A DNA stretch of 33,289 nucleotides from Oscillospiraceae bacterium (lineage in GTDB: Bacteria > Bacillota > Clostridia > Oscillospirales > UBA929), in the NCBI GenBank assembly GCA_031271665.1, contig JAISVI010000022.1, positions 1 through 33,289 of the forward strand, in the 5' to 3' direction. Each line of letters starts with the position of its first letter. The stretch's first letter is position 1. Of the stretch, positions 24,712-33,152 are shown piece by piece. A program made the translations under genes and the position numbers. The notes under the pieces are model-generated. The model was not told the origin of the DNA and ran no database searches. It was given only the letters and a program-made list of their open reading frames with translations.

Positions 24712-27051
24712 ATCAAGCAGTTTTCCTATCAGTTCGTGGCCCTCTTCAATAAGGATGCCGGACTCTTCGCATGACGCTTCGCTGAAGCCGCGCGGTATTG
24801 GTTTGCGTTTGGCGCGGCTGTCGTAAAGCAGGAACGGCACCGGTTCGCCGTTGTGTCCGCGCGTCTCGGTAAGGGTAAGATGGTCGCTTAGTATTAAAAG
24901 GCGGTACGGCTTACCCGCGCGGTCAAGCCCCTGTTTCAGACGGGCTATGGCGCGGCTGTCAAGCCACTCGATGGCTTGCAGCTTGCCTTCCAGGTCGCCC
25001 GCGTGCGTACACTCGTCCGGCGCCTCGATATGCAGAACGGCGAAGTCAAAGCCGCTGTTAAGCCCGTGAAGCACGGCGTCCGTTTTCCCCTCGAAGTCGG
25101 TGTCAAGCTCGCCCGTAGCGCCGGGGATAATAACGCGTTCCATTCCGGCAAGCGCGCCGATTCCGCGCACAAGCGGCACCGCGCTTACAACAAAGCCGCG
25201 CTTTTTATACTTGTCTTTAAGCGGGGGAAGAAAAGCCGCAGTCCCCTCTGCCCAGAACCATATGCCGTTCGCGGGCGGCTTGCCCTCCGCGCGGCGCTTT
25301 TCATTTATCTCATGCCTGTCAAGGAACACATGCGCAATGTGCATAAGTGTGTTAAGCGAGTCTGCGGGGCCGTATCTGGGCAGCAGCGGCCCGATAGCCT
25401 CGCCAAGGTGGTCGTGCGGCGGCGCGGCAAGCAAGCCCGTAACGTCAACACCTTGCTGTACGGCGATTTGACGGAATGACGCCGCGGGGTAAACCGATAC
25501 CCTGTAGTACCCGGCGGCGGCGGCAAATTCCGGGTCTTCAAGCAAATCCCGCATAAGGGCAAGGGCGCTTTCTCCGTCAACCGAACCGCCGCTGTGTGAA
25601 AGTATCCGCTTTTCGTGATAGGGCATATCCCCGTCTTCAAGGCTTATAAGGTTACAGCGGTACGCCGCGTCGCCCGGCATAAGCGGTACGTCCGCCCCCG
25701 CCGCCTCCAGCGGGGCGCGCCCGGTATAGCATTTGCGCGGATCATAGCCGCAGACGCTTAAAATCGCGGTGTCGCTTCCCGCCGGAACGCCCTCGGGGAC
25801 TGTGCGCAAGCATCCGATAACACTCTGCGCGGCCAGTTCGTCCATCACCGGGATGTTCGCCGCCTGAAGCGGGGTGCGCCAGTCAAGCTCTTTGACCGGG
25901 TGGTCGGCCATGCCGTCGCCGATAACGATGCAGTATTTTCTTTTAAGGGGCTTGCTTAACACCCGATACCCGAGAATAGCCGCCGCCGCGACGCCTGCGC
26001 CGACAAGCGCGCTTATCCACGGGCTATCCACCGCGAATTCAGCAAATACCGGGATAAAGTTCATGCCGTTAAAGGCCATATGCGCAAATATCGGAACAAG
26101 GATATTGTCACAGCGGTTATAAATCCACCCAAGAAATACGCCAAGGGCAAAGGCGTACGTCACCTGGATCGGCCCGGCGTGCAGTATCCCGAACAGCGCC
26201 GACGCAATCAGAATCGACGGCCATTTGCGCATAAAGCGGCTAAGCCGCTTCTGCACAAGGCCGCGCATCATAAATTCCTCCAGAAGCGGGGCGAAAACCA
26301 CAATGCTTAAGACCGAAAGCCAACCCGGCCCCGAGGTCAAAAGATTATCCATAAGATCGTTGAGATTTGAAAGAAAGTCCGGCAGTAACCGCTGGATAAT
26401 CCGGTCAAGCCCCGAAAGCGCCCCGCTTACAAGCAGCCAAAGCCCGGCGGAAGCAATCATCCCGACAAACGCCAGATCCAACGCCCGAATCCCCGGATGC
26501 GCCGATGTAAGGGCGTGTTTCTTATATTTTATAAAGAAAGCCGCGAAAACCAAAAACAAGGATACCTGTATGAAGACATTCAGATAGAAGCTCCATTCCA
26601 CAAGCATCGCCATAATCCTGTTATAAAGCTCGTCAAAACCCATGCCGTAGTCAATTGACGGGACAACGGCAATAAAAAGCACAAGTATCACGATAATACT
26701 AAGCAGCGTGCTAACGCCCAAATACACAAAGAACGGCCAAATCGCGCCGAAAAACTTTCTTGTGTTTGTGCGTTTTTTTGCTCTCACCGGCGCGGCAGAC
26801 CCGTAGTAAACTCCCTGCGCGGGCGCAGCCATATGCTGCGGCACAGGCGCGGGAATCGGTGCGGATACGGATGTCTGCGGCGCTGTCTTAATGCGCATAT
26901 ATTCCGCGCGCCAAGCGTCGCGATAGCTTTCCCACTCGGACGCGCTCATGCGGTCGCGGTGCGCCTGCCACTGCTGCAAGGTCATGTTTGGGTGAAGGGT
27001 CATCCAAGGTTCGTATACAACTGCGGAACTGTCCGCGCGGTTATCATCCAA
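24706..27051 (-). CDS. Fusion of CPBP intramembrane protease and archaeal-type phosphoglycerate mutase / homoserine-kinase-like enzyme
   Basis: One uninterrupted 781-residue frame. Residues 1-95 are a soluble, proline-rich leader. Residues about 100-370 are a polytopic CPBP (CAAX/Abi) protease with EEFMMRG (about 258), FGILHAG (H291) and HMAFNG (about 324). From about residue 372 to the end (about 410 residues) is a complete alkaline-phosphatase-fold enzyme: KYCIVIGDGMADHP, GSDTAILSVCGYDP, YTGRAPLEAAG, HIEAPDECTHAGDLEGK, ILSDHLTLTE. This half matches cofactor-independent ApgM-type mutases and their TIGR02535-like relatives proposed to be homoserine kinases; sequence alone does not decide. The usual initiating Met of the enzyme is Arg-Lys here and no ribosome site is seen at the junction. 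TTG 27051 follows AGGGAGG; the track ATG at 27102 lies upstream of the -10 box. The active site is predicted to face the cytoplasm. Confidence 0.85.
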   Translation of the reverse strand: MDDNRADSSAVVYEPWMTLHPNMTLQQWQAHRDRMSASEWESYRDAWRAEYMRIKTAPQTSVSAPIPAPVPQHMAAPAQGVYYGSAAPVRAKKRTNTRKFFGAIWPFFVYLGVSTLLSIIVILVLFIAVVPSIDYGMGFDELYNRIMAMLVEWSFYLNVFIQVSLFLVFAAFFIKYKKHALTSAHPGIRALDLAFVGMIASAGLWLLVSGALSGLDRIIQRLLPDFLSNLNDLMDNLLTSGPGWLSVLSIVVFAPLLEEFMMRGLVQKRLSRFMRKWPSILIASALFGILHAGPIQVTYAFALGVFLGWIYNRCDNILVPIFAHMAFNGMNFIPVFAEFAVDSPWISALVGAGVAAAAILGYRVLSKPLKRKYCIVIGDGMADHPVKELDWRTPLQAANIPVMDELAAQSVIGCLRTVPEGVPAGSDTAILSVCGYDPRKCYTGRAPLEAAGADVPLMPGDAAYRCNLISLEDGDMPYHEKRILSHSGGSVDGESALALMRDLLEDPEFAAAAGYYRVSVYPAASFRQIAVQQGVDVTGLLAAPPHDHLGEAIGPLLPRYGPADSLNTLMHIAHVFLDRHEINEKRRAEGKPPANGIWFWAEGTAAFLPPLKDKYKKRGFVVSAVPLVRGIGALAGMERVIIPGATGELDTDFEGKTDAVLHGLNSGFDFAVLHIEAPDECTHAGDLEGKLQAIEWLDSRAIARLKQGLDRAGKPYRLLILSDHLTLTETRGHNGEPVPFLLYDSRAKRKPIPRGFSEASCEESGILIEEGHELIGKLLDN

Positions 27052-27080
27052 ACAAAACACCTCCCTGCTAAGTCCATGGC

Positions 27081-27109
27081 ATTGTATCACACCGCGATAC
27101 AAGAATCAA
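27081..27109 (-). promoter_or_regulatory. Promoter of the CPBP-aPGM fusion gene
   Basis: On the minus strand TTGATT and TACAAT are separated by 17 bases with a TGA extended element before the -10. The start would be near 27074, so the TTG at 27051 rather than the ATG at 27102 must be the initiator. Confidence 0.65.
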
Positions 27110-27125
27110 GTAAAACGCGCGGTTA

Positions 27126-28235
27126 CTATCGGCTGTTTATCGCGGACGCGATTACCTTTGAAAGCGTTCCCGGCGCGGCGGCAAAGCAGGGTACGCCCAT
27201 TTCGGCCAAAGCCTTTGCGTTTGCTTCGTCAAAGCGGGGACGCCCCTTGTCGGACAGCGCCAGTAAGCAAACGCACTTGACGCCCAAGTCTGTAAGCGCC
27301 TTCATCTGCCCGTAAAACCGCGCGCGGCTTCCCCCCTCGTAAAGGTCGCTTATCAAAATAAGCAAAGTACGTTCGGGAACTGTTGCAAGCCCCGCGCAAT
27401 AGGCAAGCGCCTTACCGATATCCGTACCTCCGCCAATCTGAAGACCGAAAAGCAAATCAACCGGGTCGCCAAGACAGCTTTCCGTCAAATCCGCGACTTG
27501 CGCGTCAAACGCGACAACATGGGTCTTTATCGACGGAAGCGACGCCAGAACGCACCCGGCCAACGACGCGTAAACCGCCGACTCGGCCATCGAGCCGCTT
27601 TGGTCAAGCGCGAGTATAACGCGCCAAGGGTTTTGTCGTACCCCGCGCCGAAAATATACAAGCTTTTCCGGGATTAACGCCTTCCTTTCCTTATCAAAGC
27701 GTCCAAGGTTTTTCTTAACGGTCGCATGCCAGTCCACGACGCTTGACGGCACAGGCGAGTGCGCGCGAAGCCTTGTCGCGCTGCTGACGGACTGTCTAAG
27801 CTCCGGCTCGATTTCTTTAAGGATTTTCCGTGTGGCTTCACGCACTGCCTGACGTGCCGCGTCTTTCGCCCTTTCCGGGATTTTATGTTTCAGTGAAATC
27901 AGCATTGTAACAAGGTTTATATCCGGGGTAACGGTTTTCAAAAGTTCCGGCTCGGTAAGCAACTGTGTCATATTTTGTCGATTTATTGCGTCATTTTGAA
28001 TGACAACGAGTGTTTCTTCCGGAAAAAAGCGACGAATGTCGCCAAGCCACTTTGCGATGAACGGCACGGATTTTCCGCTTGTTCCGTCCTTGCCGCCATA
28101 GGAAAACCCCGATGTCTTATCATAAATCGCGGCAAGCGCCCCGTCCAAAATCTCGTCGTCGCCCGTCAGCGGGGGCGCAAATTCCGCCTCGGCGCACTCG
28201 CCAAGGATAAGCCGCCACCGGCGGATATTCTCCAC
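27126..28235 (-). CDS. VWA-domain protein of the MoxR-associated (CoxE/YehP-like) type
   Basis: A 369-residue soluble protein. The N-terminal half is helical, with YGGKDGTSGKSVPFIAKWLGDIRRFFP and LLTEPELLKTVTPDINLV. The C-terminal VWA domain has a full MIDAS: DQSGSM (about D211), GGGTDI (about T271) and ISDLYEGG. This pattern matches the VWA partner in clusters that also encode a MoxR ATPase, a DUF5682 protein and a SWIM zinc-finger protein. None of those partners is adjacent here, so it is an orphan in this window. The start is GTG 28235 with AGGGAGG eight bases upstream; the track start at 28397 lies within clpE. The gene begins 16 bases after the clpE terminator, so it needs its own promoter or read-through. 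The role is unknown beyond metal-dependent protein binding. Confidence 0.85.
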   Translation of the reverse strand: MENIRRWRLILGECAEAEFAPPLTGDDEILDGALAAIYDKTSGFSYGGKDGTSGKSVPFIAKWLGDIRRFFPEETLVVIQNDAINRQNMTQLLTEPELLKTVTPDINLVTMLISLKHKIPERAKDAARQAVREATRKILKEIEPELRQSVSSATRLRAHSPVPSSVVDWHATVKKNLGRFDKERKALIPEKLVYFRRGVRQNPWRVILALDQSGSMAESAVYASLAGCVLASLPSIKTHVVAFDAQVADLTESCLGDPVDLLFGLQIGGGTDIGKALAYCAGLATVPERTLLILISDLYEGGSRARFYGQMKALTDLGVKCVCLLALSDKGRPRFDEANAKALAEMGVPCFAAAPGTLSKVIASAINSR

Positions 28236-28251
28236 GCCCCGCACCTCCCTA

Positions 28252-28290
28252 GAAAAAAGAGGCCGCGTCCAACTGGCGGCCTCCCCTTTT
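28252..28290 (-). terminator. Strong rho-independent terminator after the clpE-like gene
   Basis: On the minus strand an 8-bp stem GAGGCCGC / GCGGCCTC with a nine-base loop is followed by TTTTTT, starting directly after the TAA stop at 28291. It ends the DUF5711-cvpA-pgsA-clpE operon. Confidence 0.88.
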
Positions 28291-30618
28291 TTACAGCAGT
28301 CGAATCTCGATTTTTGCCTCTCCCTTTTCGTCTTTCGCGGCGGAAAGGTGAACCACGGTCGGAGAGGAATTATAGTTACGCACCATCTCGGCCGCAAGCG
28401 GGTCTTCGATATCCTTCTGGATAAGGCGGCGCAGATTCCTCGCGCCGTATTTCAGGGAATAGGATTTATCTACAAGGTATTCTGTGACGTCGCCGCCGTA
28501 CTTCAGCGTCATTCCCCTTTTTTCAAGAACGGCGGAAAGGTCGCCAAGCATGATGCCGCAAATCGCGGCAAAATCGACCTTTTCAAGCGCGCGGAAGGCG
28601 ACAATCTCGTCAACGCGGTTTATAAACTCGGGGCGCATGATATCCGAAAGCGCCTTCATGGCGCGCTCGCGGCTCATTTCGGTAAGCGTCCTGTTAAAGC
28701 CCACCGCCCCGCTTGCCTTATCGCCGCTTCCGGCGTTGGAGGTCATAATGACAATCGTGTTTTCAAAATTCACGCGCCGTCCATGCGCGTCGGTAATATG
28801 TCCGTCATCCAAAATCTGCAAAAGCACGTTAAGCACGTCGGGGTGCGCCTTTTCGATTTCATCGAAAAGTACAACGCTGTACGGGCGGCGGCGTATCTTC
28901 TCGGTAAGCTGTCCGGCTTCGTCATAGCCGACGTATCCGGGGGGCGAACCGATTATGCGGGACACCGCGTGCTTTTCCATAAACTCGGACATGTCAAGGC
29001 GTATAAGGGATTCCGGCGTGTCGAACAAATCCTGGGCAAGCAGCTTAACAAGCTCGGTCTTGCCAACGCCCGTCGGCCCGGTGAAGATAAACGACACGGG
29101 TTTCTGCTTCGGCGAAATCCCGACGCGGTTGCGCTTAATCGCGGCGGCCACGGCGGCAACAGCCTTGTCCTGGCCGATAAGGCGGCTTTTAAGGCGGTTT
29201 TCAAGCTGTTCAAGCCGCTGAAACTCCTGCTCGCGGATTTTTGACGCGGGTATCTTCGTCCACTGCTCGATAACGTTTGCAAGGTTTTCAACGCTTAACT
29301 CCGGCGCGCCGTCCTTCATAACTTCCTCAAGCTTGCCGACAAGGACAAGCTCTTCGCTTTTAAGCTCGGCAAGCCGGGCGTAGGAACTGTTGTCCGCGGC
29401 GTTCATAAGCGCCTCGCGCTCGCCGCGCACCTTGTCAATCTTCCCGCGAAGCGCGTCGCCTTGCTGGATTACCGTGCTTTTAAGGTTAAGGTCGGAACAT
29501 GCCTCGTCGATAAGGTCAATGGCCTTGTCCGGCAGGAAGCGGTCGGTGATATACCGTTCGCTTAACGCCACGGCTTGACGCGCTACCTCGCGCGGAATCC
29601 TTACGCCGTGGAACTGCTCGTAATAATGGGCGATGCCCGCGATTATCTCTTCGGATTCGGCAATTGACGGCTCGGCCACCGTGACGGTCTGAAACCGGCG
29701 TTCAAGCGCCGCGTCCTTTTCTATGTGCTTTCTGTATTCGGAGAAGGTCGTCGCGCCGATTACCTGTATCTCTCCGCGCGAAAGCGCGGGTTTAAGGATA
29801 TTCGCGGCGTTCATAGAACCTTCCGCGTCCCCCGCGCCGACAAGGTTATGCACCTCGTCTATGACAAGTATGATATTGCCAAGCCGCCGTATCTCCTCGA
29901 TAAGTCCCTTCATGCGGCTTTCAAACTGGCCGCGGAACTGTGTGCCCGCGACAAGAGCCGTAAGGTCAAGCAGGTATACCTCTTTGCTTAAAAGCTTCAT
30001 CGGGGCGGCTCCGTCAACGATGCGTTGGGCAAGCCCCTCGGCAATGGCGGTTTTTCCGACGCCCGGCTCGCCGATAAGGCATGGGTTATTCTTCTGGCGG
30101 CGGTTCAGAATTTGCACGACGCGCTCGATCTCCGACGCGCGCCCTACAATACGGTCAAGCTTCCCCTCTTTGGCCTTTTGCGTAAGGGAAATACAGTAGT
30201 TTTCCAAAAACTTGCGCTTGGGCGCGCTGTTTTCGCGGCGCTCGGGGTCACGTCCGGGACGCGTAGGCGGCGGATTTTCGGGCTGTTCATGGGGCTGCAT
30301 CGAAAAGAGCTTGTTGATGAACGGAAAGGTGGCGGTCTTGCCGTCCTCTTCCTCGTCGCCGGAGTCGTCGCCGTCAATCGCGGCAAGCCCCAAAAGCTCT
30401 TGGGGATTGTTAAGCGCCTCGGTCATGTCTTTAGTAAGGGCGTCAAGCTCGTCGTCGCTGATGCCCATTCTTTTGATAAGGTCGTTCATGGGCTGGATAC
30501 CCAATTCACGCGCGCACCTAAGGCAAAGCCCCTCGCTTGAGGTTTTGCCGTTTTCCAGTTTGGTTAAAAACACAACAGCCACGTTTTCCTTACAGCGGCT
30601 GCAAATAGCGGGTTGCAT
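28291..30618 (-). CDS. ClpE-like ATP-dependent Clp protease ATP-binding subunit
   Basis: A 775-residue class I Clp/Hsp100 unfoldase. An N-terminal zinc finger (C6, C9, C32, C35) replaces the double Clp_N domain of ClpC, as in ClpE. AAA-1 has GEPGVGKT (183-190) and VIDEVHNLVGAG. A short UVR-like coiled stretch is near 412-435. AAA-2 has GPTGVGKT (514-521), FDEIEKAHPD and a sensor-2 GARNLRR. A VGF tripeptide in GAVGFNRT (about 639) is the ClpP-docking loop, so it should feed substrates to ClpP. The ATG follows the pgsA stop directly, with GATGAGG upstream. No CtsR, McsA or McsB gene is next to it, and no clpP is in the window. ClpC without N domains is the alternative name. Confidence 0.92.
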   Translation of the reverse strand: MQPAICSRCKENVAVVFLTKLENGKTSSEGLCLRCARELGIQPMNDLIKRMGISDDELDALTKDMTEALNNPQELLGLAAIDGDDSGDEEEDGKTATFPFINKLFSMQPHEQPENPPPTRPGRDPERRENSAPKRKFLENYCISLTQKAKEGKLDRIVGRASEIERVVQILNRRQKNNPCLIGEPGVGKTAIAEGLAQRIVDGAAPMKLLSKEVYLLDLTALVAGTQFRGQFESRMKGLIEEIRRLGNIILVIDEVHNLVGAGDAEGSMNAANILKPALSRGEIQVIGATTFSEYRKHIEKDAALERRFQTVTVAEPSIAESEEIIAGIAHYYEQFHGVRIPREVARQAVALSERYITDRFLPDKAIDLIDEACSDLNLKSTVIQQGDALRGKIDKVRGEREALMNAADNSSYARLAELKSEELVLVGKLEEVMKDGAPELSVENLANVIEQWTKIPASKIREQEFQRLEQLENRLKSRLIGQDKAVAAVAAAIKRNRVGISPKQKPVSFIFTGPTGVGKTELVKLLAQDLFDTPESLIRLDMSEFMEKHAVSRIIGSPPGYVGYDEAGQLTEKIRRRPYSVVLFDEIEKAHPDVLNVLLQILDDGHITDAHGRRVNFENTIVIMTSNAGSGDKASGAVGFNRTLTEMSRERAMKALSDIMRPEFINRVDEIVAFRALEKVDFAAICGIMLGDLSAVLEKRGMTLKYGGDVTEYLVDKSYSLKYGARNLRRLIQKDIEDPLAAEMVRNYNSSPTVVHLSAAKDEKGEAKIEIRLL

Positions 30619-31206
30619 TTACGCCTCATCCCTTTCCTGTCGCGAATCCGGTTTTTTTGTATCAACCTTTATCAGACGTATAAAATCAGCCGCGTAAGTG
30701 ACAAACGCAACAAGCGTAAGCGTGACACCCACCGCGCACAAAACAATCATAACAGTGCCGTTAAAGTCTTTGTCAAACAGCAAAACGGCAATAAACATAA
30801 GATAGAAGTAAATAGTTGACAATTTGCCGAAGATATTCGACGACGGCACCTCTGCGATTTTTTTATAATGCAGAACCACGCCGATCCCCATAAGCACCTC
30901 TTTAAGGAACATGACAACCGCGGCCCACCAAATATAGGCGTGTGTGGCGACGATACATACAAGCGCCGTAAAGGACATCATTTTATCGGCAAGCGGGTCA
31001 AGTACGCGCCCAAGACGTGTTATCATATTATACTTGCGCGCGATGTATCCGTCCAGAGCGTCCGTTCCCTGGGAAACGGCATAGATGGCAAACGCGAAAT
31101 AATGCGTCGGGCGCTCGGTCGCATAGGCGTACACAAAAACGGGGATCATGCATATCCGGAAAAGTGAAAGGATATTAGGGATATTAAGGCTTCTGTTGCT
31201 TTTCAT
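30619..31206 (-). CDS. pgsA: CDP-diacylglycerol-glycerol-3-phosphate 3-phosphatidyltransferase
   Basis: A 195-residue membrane enzyme making phosphatidylglycerol-phosphate. The CDP-alcohol phosphotransferase motif is perfect: D49-x2-D52-G53-x2-A-R-x8-G66-x3-D70-x3-D74, seen as TDALDGYIARKYN and GRVLDPLADK. About four to five hydrophobic segments follow. It uses the CDP-DAG made by CdsA, encoded in the pyrH block. The ATG has AGGGGAA upstream and lies 12 bases after cvpA. Substrate specificity within the CDP-alcohol family is inferred from length and from NIPNILSLFRI at the N-terminus. Confidence 0.9.
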   Translation of the reverse strand: MKSNRSLNIPNILSLFRICMIPVFVYAYATERPTHYFAFAIYAVSQGTDALDGYIARKYNMITRLGRVLDPLADKMMSFTALVCIVATHAYIWWAAVVMFLKEVLMGIGVVLHYKKIAEVPSSNIFGKLSTIYFYLMFIAVLLFDKDFNGTVMIVLCAVGVTLTLVAFVTYAADFIRLIKVDTKKPDSRQERDEA

Positions 31207-31218
31207 TGGAAGTTTCCC

Positions 31219-31923
31219 CTATGGTTTAAAGTTTAGAAGGCCGTTAAGCCAGCCCATATTCATAAATCCGCGCAGCAGTCCGGATCCCGTAAACGACTCG
31301 GCGGGCAGGAACACCCCGATAAACTGAAGCGCCCATCCAAAGAAGACAAGTACAAACATCCCGAAAACAAGACCAAGCACCCCTCCGCCGATTTTATCGA
31401 CAAGTTTGAAATCCGGAAGCTTAAACATCGCGCTTATGAAGTGAATCAAAAGCGTAAGCAGGATAAGCGTTACGATAAAGGCAAACACGCACAGTAAAAG
31501 ATATGAGACGCCGTAAAGGAAATTGTCCGCGATTGCCTGTCTTATTGTAACGTCGCCGGACAATTCCCCCAAAGCCTTCTCGGTCAGTATCTCCTTAAAC
31601 GCCCCCGTGATACCGATCTTTTCAAAAGCGACGTCGGCAATATCTCCTAGAACGGTTTCGTCCGTAATCTGGCTTATCGGGCCAAGCCCGCCCGCGACTT
31701 CGTCAACAGCCTCGTCGATTTTGATATCCGGAAGCCAGTCCAGAACCGGCGCCATGATTTCTGTCGCGTCGCCCGCGTACTGGCGCGCGATTTGCCCCGC
31801 CGCGTACGCGGAGATAAAGACAATCACGATACTGCATATGGACATTATAAGACCCTTTTTGTACCCTTGCCACACGCAGAACGCCAAAATCAGCAGCACC
31901 GCCAAATTAAGGGCTACAGACAT
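31219..31923 (-). CDS. CvpA family membrane protein
   Basis: A 234-residue protein with the CvpA layout. An N-terminal helix is followed by WQGYKKGLIMSI and a second helix. An unusually long, acidic extracytoplasmic insert spans about residues 45-130. Two more helices carry FIVTLILLTLLIHFI and GGGVLGLVFGMFVLVF, the latter after the typical DKIGG turn. CvpA proteins are linked to colicin V production and envelope homeostasis; the mechanism is unknown. GGGGG precedes the ATG. It lies within the DUF5711-cvpA-pgsA-clpE operon. Confidence 0.88.
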   Translation of the reverse strand: MSVALNLAVLLILAFCVWQGYKKGLIMSICSIVIVFISAYAAGQIARQYAGDATEIMAPVLDWLPDIKIDEAVDEVAGGLGPISQITDETVLGDIADVAFEKIGITGAFKEILTEKALGELSGDVTIRQAIADNFLYGVSYLLLCVFAFIVTLILLTLLIHFISAMFKLPDFKLVDKIGGGVLGLVFGMFVLVFFGWALQFIGVFLPAESFTGSGLLRGFMNMGWLNGLLNFKP

Positions 31924-31982
31924 ATTAAACCCCCGTTTCTTACGCGCGCCTTGCAGGCGAACACGCAGTTTTCAACACTTCT

Positions 31983-33140
31983 TTATTGAAGCCAAATCGC
32001 TTTGTCGTGCGCTATAAGCAACACAGAACCGTCTGCCGTCACAAGAAGATTCCTGTGTTCCGAAAGGTTTTCCTCGTAAAAGCAAAGCTCGGCCTTATCG
32101 TTGTAAAGAGCCAGCGCCCCGCCTTGAAGTATCCCCGCGTACGAACCGCCGGCGGAGAAAGCGTCAATCTGCGTCTCTTCAAGGGCGATATCCCCGATTA
32201 CCTTGCCGTTTTTGTCAAGCAGGGTAAGTCCGCCCCTATAATCCCCCGTCTGGCGCGAAGTGCGCAAAACGCACATTTCCGGCGTAATTTCCGCGCCAAG
32301 ATAGTATCTGTCGTCCAGAGGATACGAGGAGACCGTCTCCCCCTCCATATCGTAAAAACGCACCTCGTACTCAAGCAGAACGCAAAGCCTGTCGCGACCC
32401 ATATATTCCGCGCGTAGTATAAGCTGGTCGGGAATGTCAATTACCGCGTCCGGCGTCTCGCTGTTCGTCCGGCTTAGTGTAAGGCGGCTTATAGTGGCGT
32501 CCTTTTCCTGCCGCACCGAACCGACCGCAAGGCGCGAACCGTCTTTACTAAGCGCGATTTCCGTAATATAGCCGCTTTCGGCCAGATAGCTGTAATACCT
32601 TATGTCGTTTTCGTTATCATAAACGGTTACAACCCCGCGATAGCCGCTTTGCTCGGTAGCGACGGCGAACCAGTTGTCCTCGGTAACTCTTGCGGTAACG
32701 ATGGGCTGATCAGGATTATTGATCTCAAGTTCAACGCCGTCTTTCCCTGCGACTATACAAGCGGTGCCGGCACGGTCAAAAACAAGCACCTTATCACCCG
32801 CCGCGCGAAGCCGCGGATTCTCCATATGGATAGCGGCGGAAGACGACTCGTTGCCGGACGCGTCGTAAAGCACCAGACGCTCGGGGGAAAGCACAGCAAG
32901 CCGCTCGCCGTAAAGGCCGTACTGATTTTGGGTATTCCCGTCTATTGAAACTGCGGCGGCGATTTGTCCGTCGGGTCGCGCAAAAGACCCCACTATGGAA
33001 TTAAGCGTACCCTCATCAATATCGTCGCGAAACACCGTAAACGCGATAGCGCCCAGAACCACGGCGAACACCAGCACCGCATAGACAATCACCCTGATAG
33101 GCGTCAGGGCCAATTTAGAAAGCAGGCGGGTAATTCTCAT
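31983..33140 (-). CDS. DUF5711 family membrane-anchored beta-propeller-like protein
   Basis: A 385-residue protein with a basic N-terminus, one membrane anchor (about residues 17-37) and an extracytoplasmic domain made of repeated four-strand units, such as ERLVLYDASGNE, VVTVYDNENDIRYYS and VRFYDMEGETV, typical of a beta-propeller. This resembles DUF5711, common in Clostridia next to cvpA. The function is unknown; a scaffold or sensor at the cell surface is plausible. The ATG has CAGGAG with an eight-base spacing. It is the first complete gene of the operon running to clpE, and the preceding partial frame ends 12 bases upstream, so the promoter probably lies beyond the window. Confidence 0.82.
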   Translation of the reverse strand: MRITRLLSKLALTPIRVIVYAVLVFAVVLGAIAFTVFRDDIDEGTLNSIVGSFARPDGQIAAAVSIDGNTQNQYGLYGERLAVLSPERLVLYDASGNESSSAAIHMENPRLRAAGDKVLVFDRAGTACIVAGKDGVELEINNPDQPIVTARVTEDNWFAVATEQSGYRGVVTVYDNENDIRYYSYLAESGYITEIALSKDGSRLAVGSVRQEKDATISRLTLSRTNSETPDAVIDIPDQLILRAEYMGRDRLCVLLEYEVRFYDMEGETVSSYPLDDRYYLGAEITPEMCVLRTSRQTGDYRGGLTLLDKNGKVIGDIALEETQIDAFSAGGSYAGILQGGALALYNDKAELCFYEENLSEHRNLLVTADGSVLLIAHDKAIWLQ

Positions 33141-33152
33141 AAAACACTCCTG

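Noticed and set aside
5036-28235. MoxR at 5036-6013 as the partner of the orphan VWA protein
   Set aside because: That MoxR is embedded in a DUF58-transglutaminase operon, which already provides its usual partner; the distance is over 20 kb.
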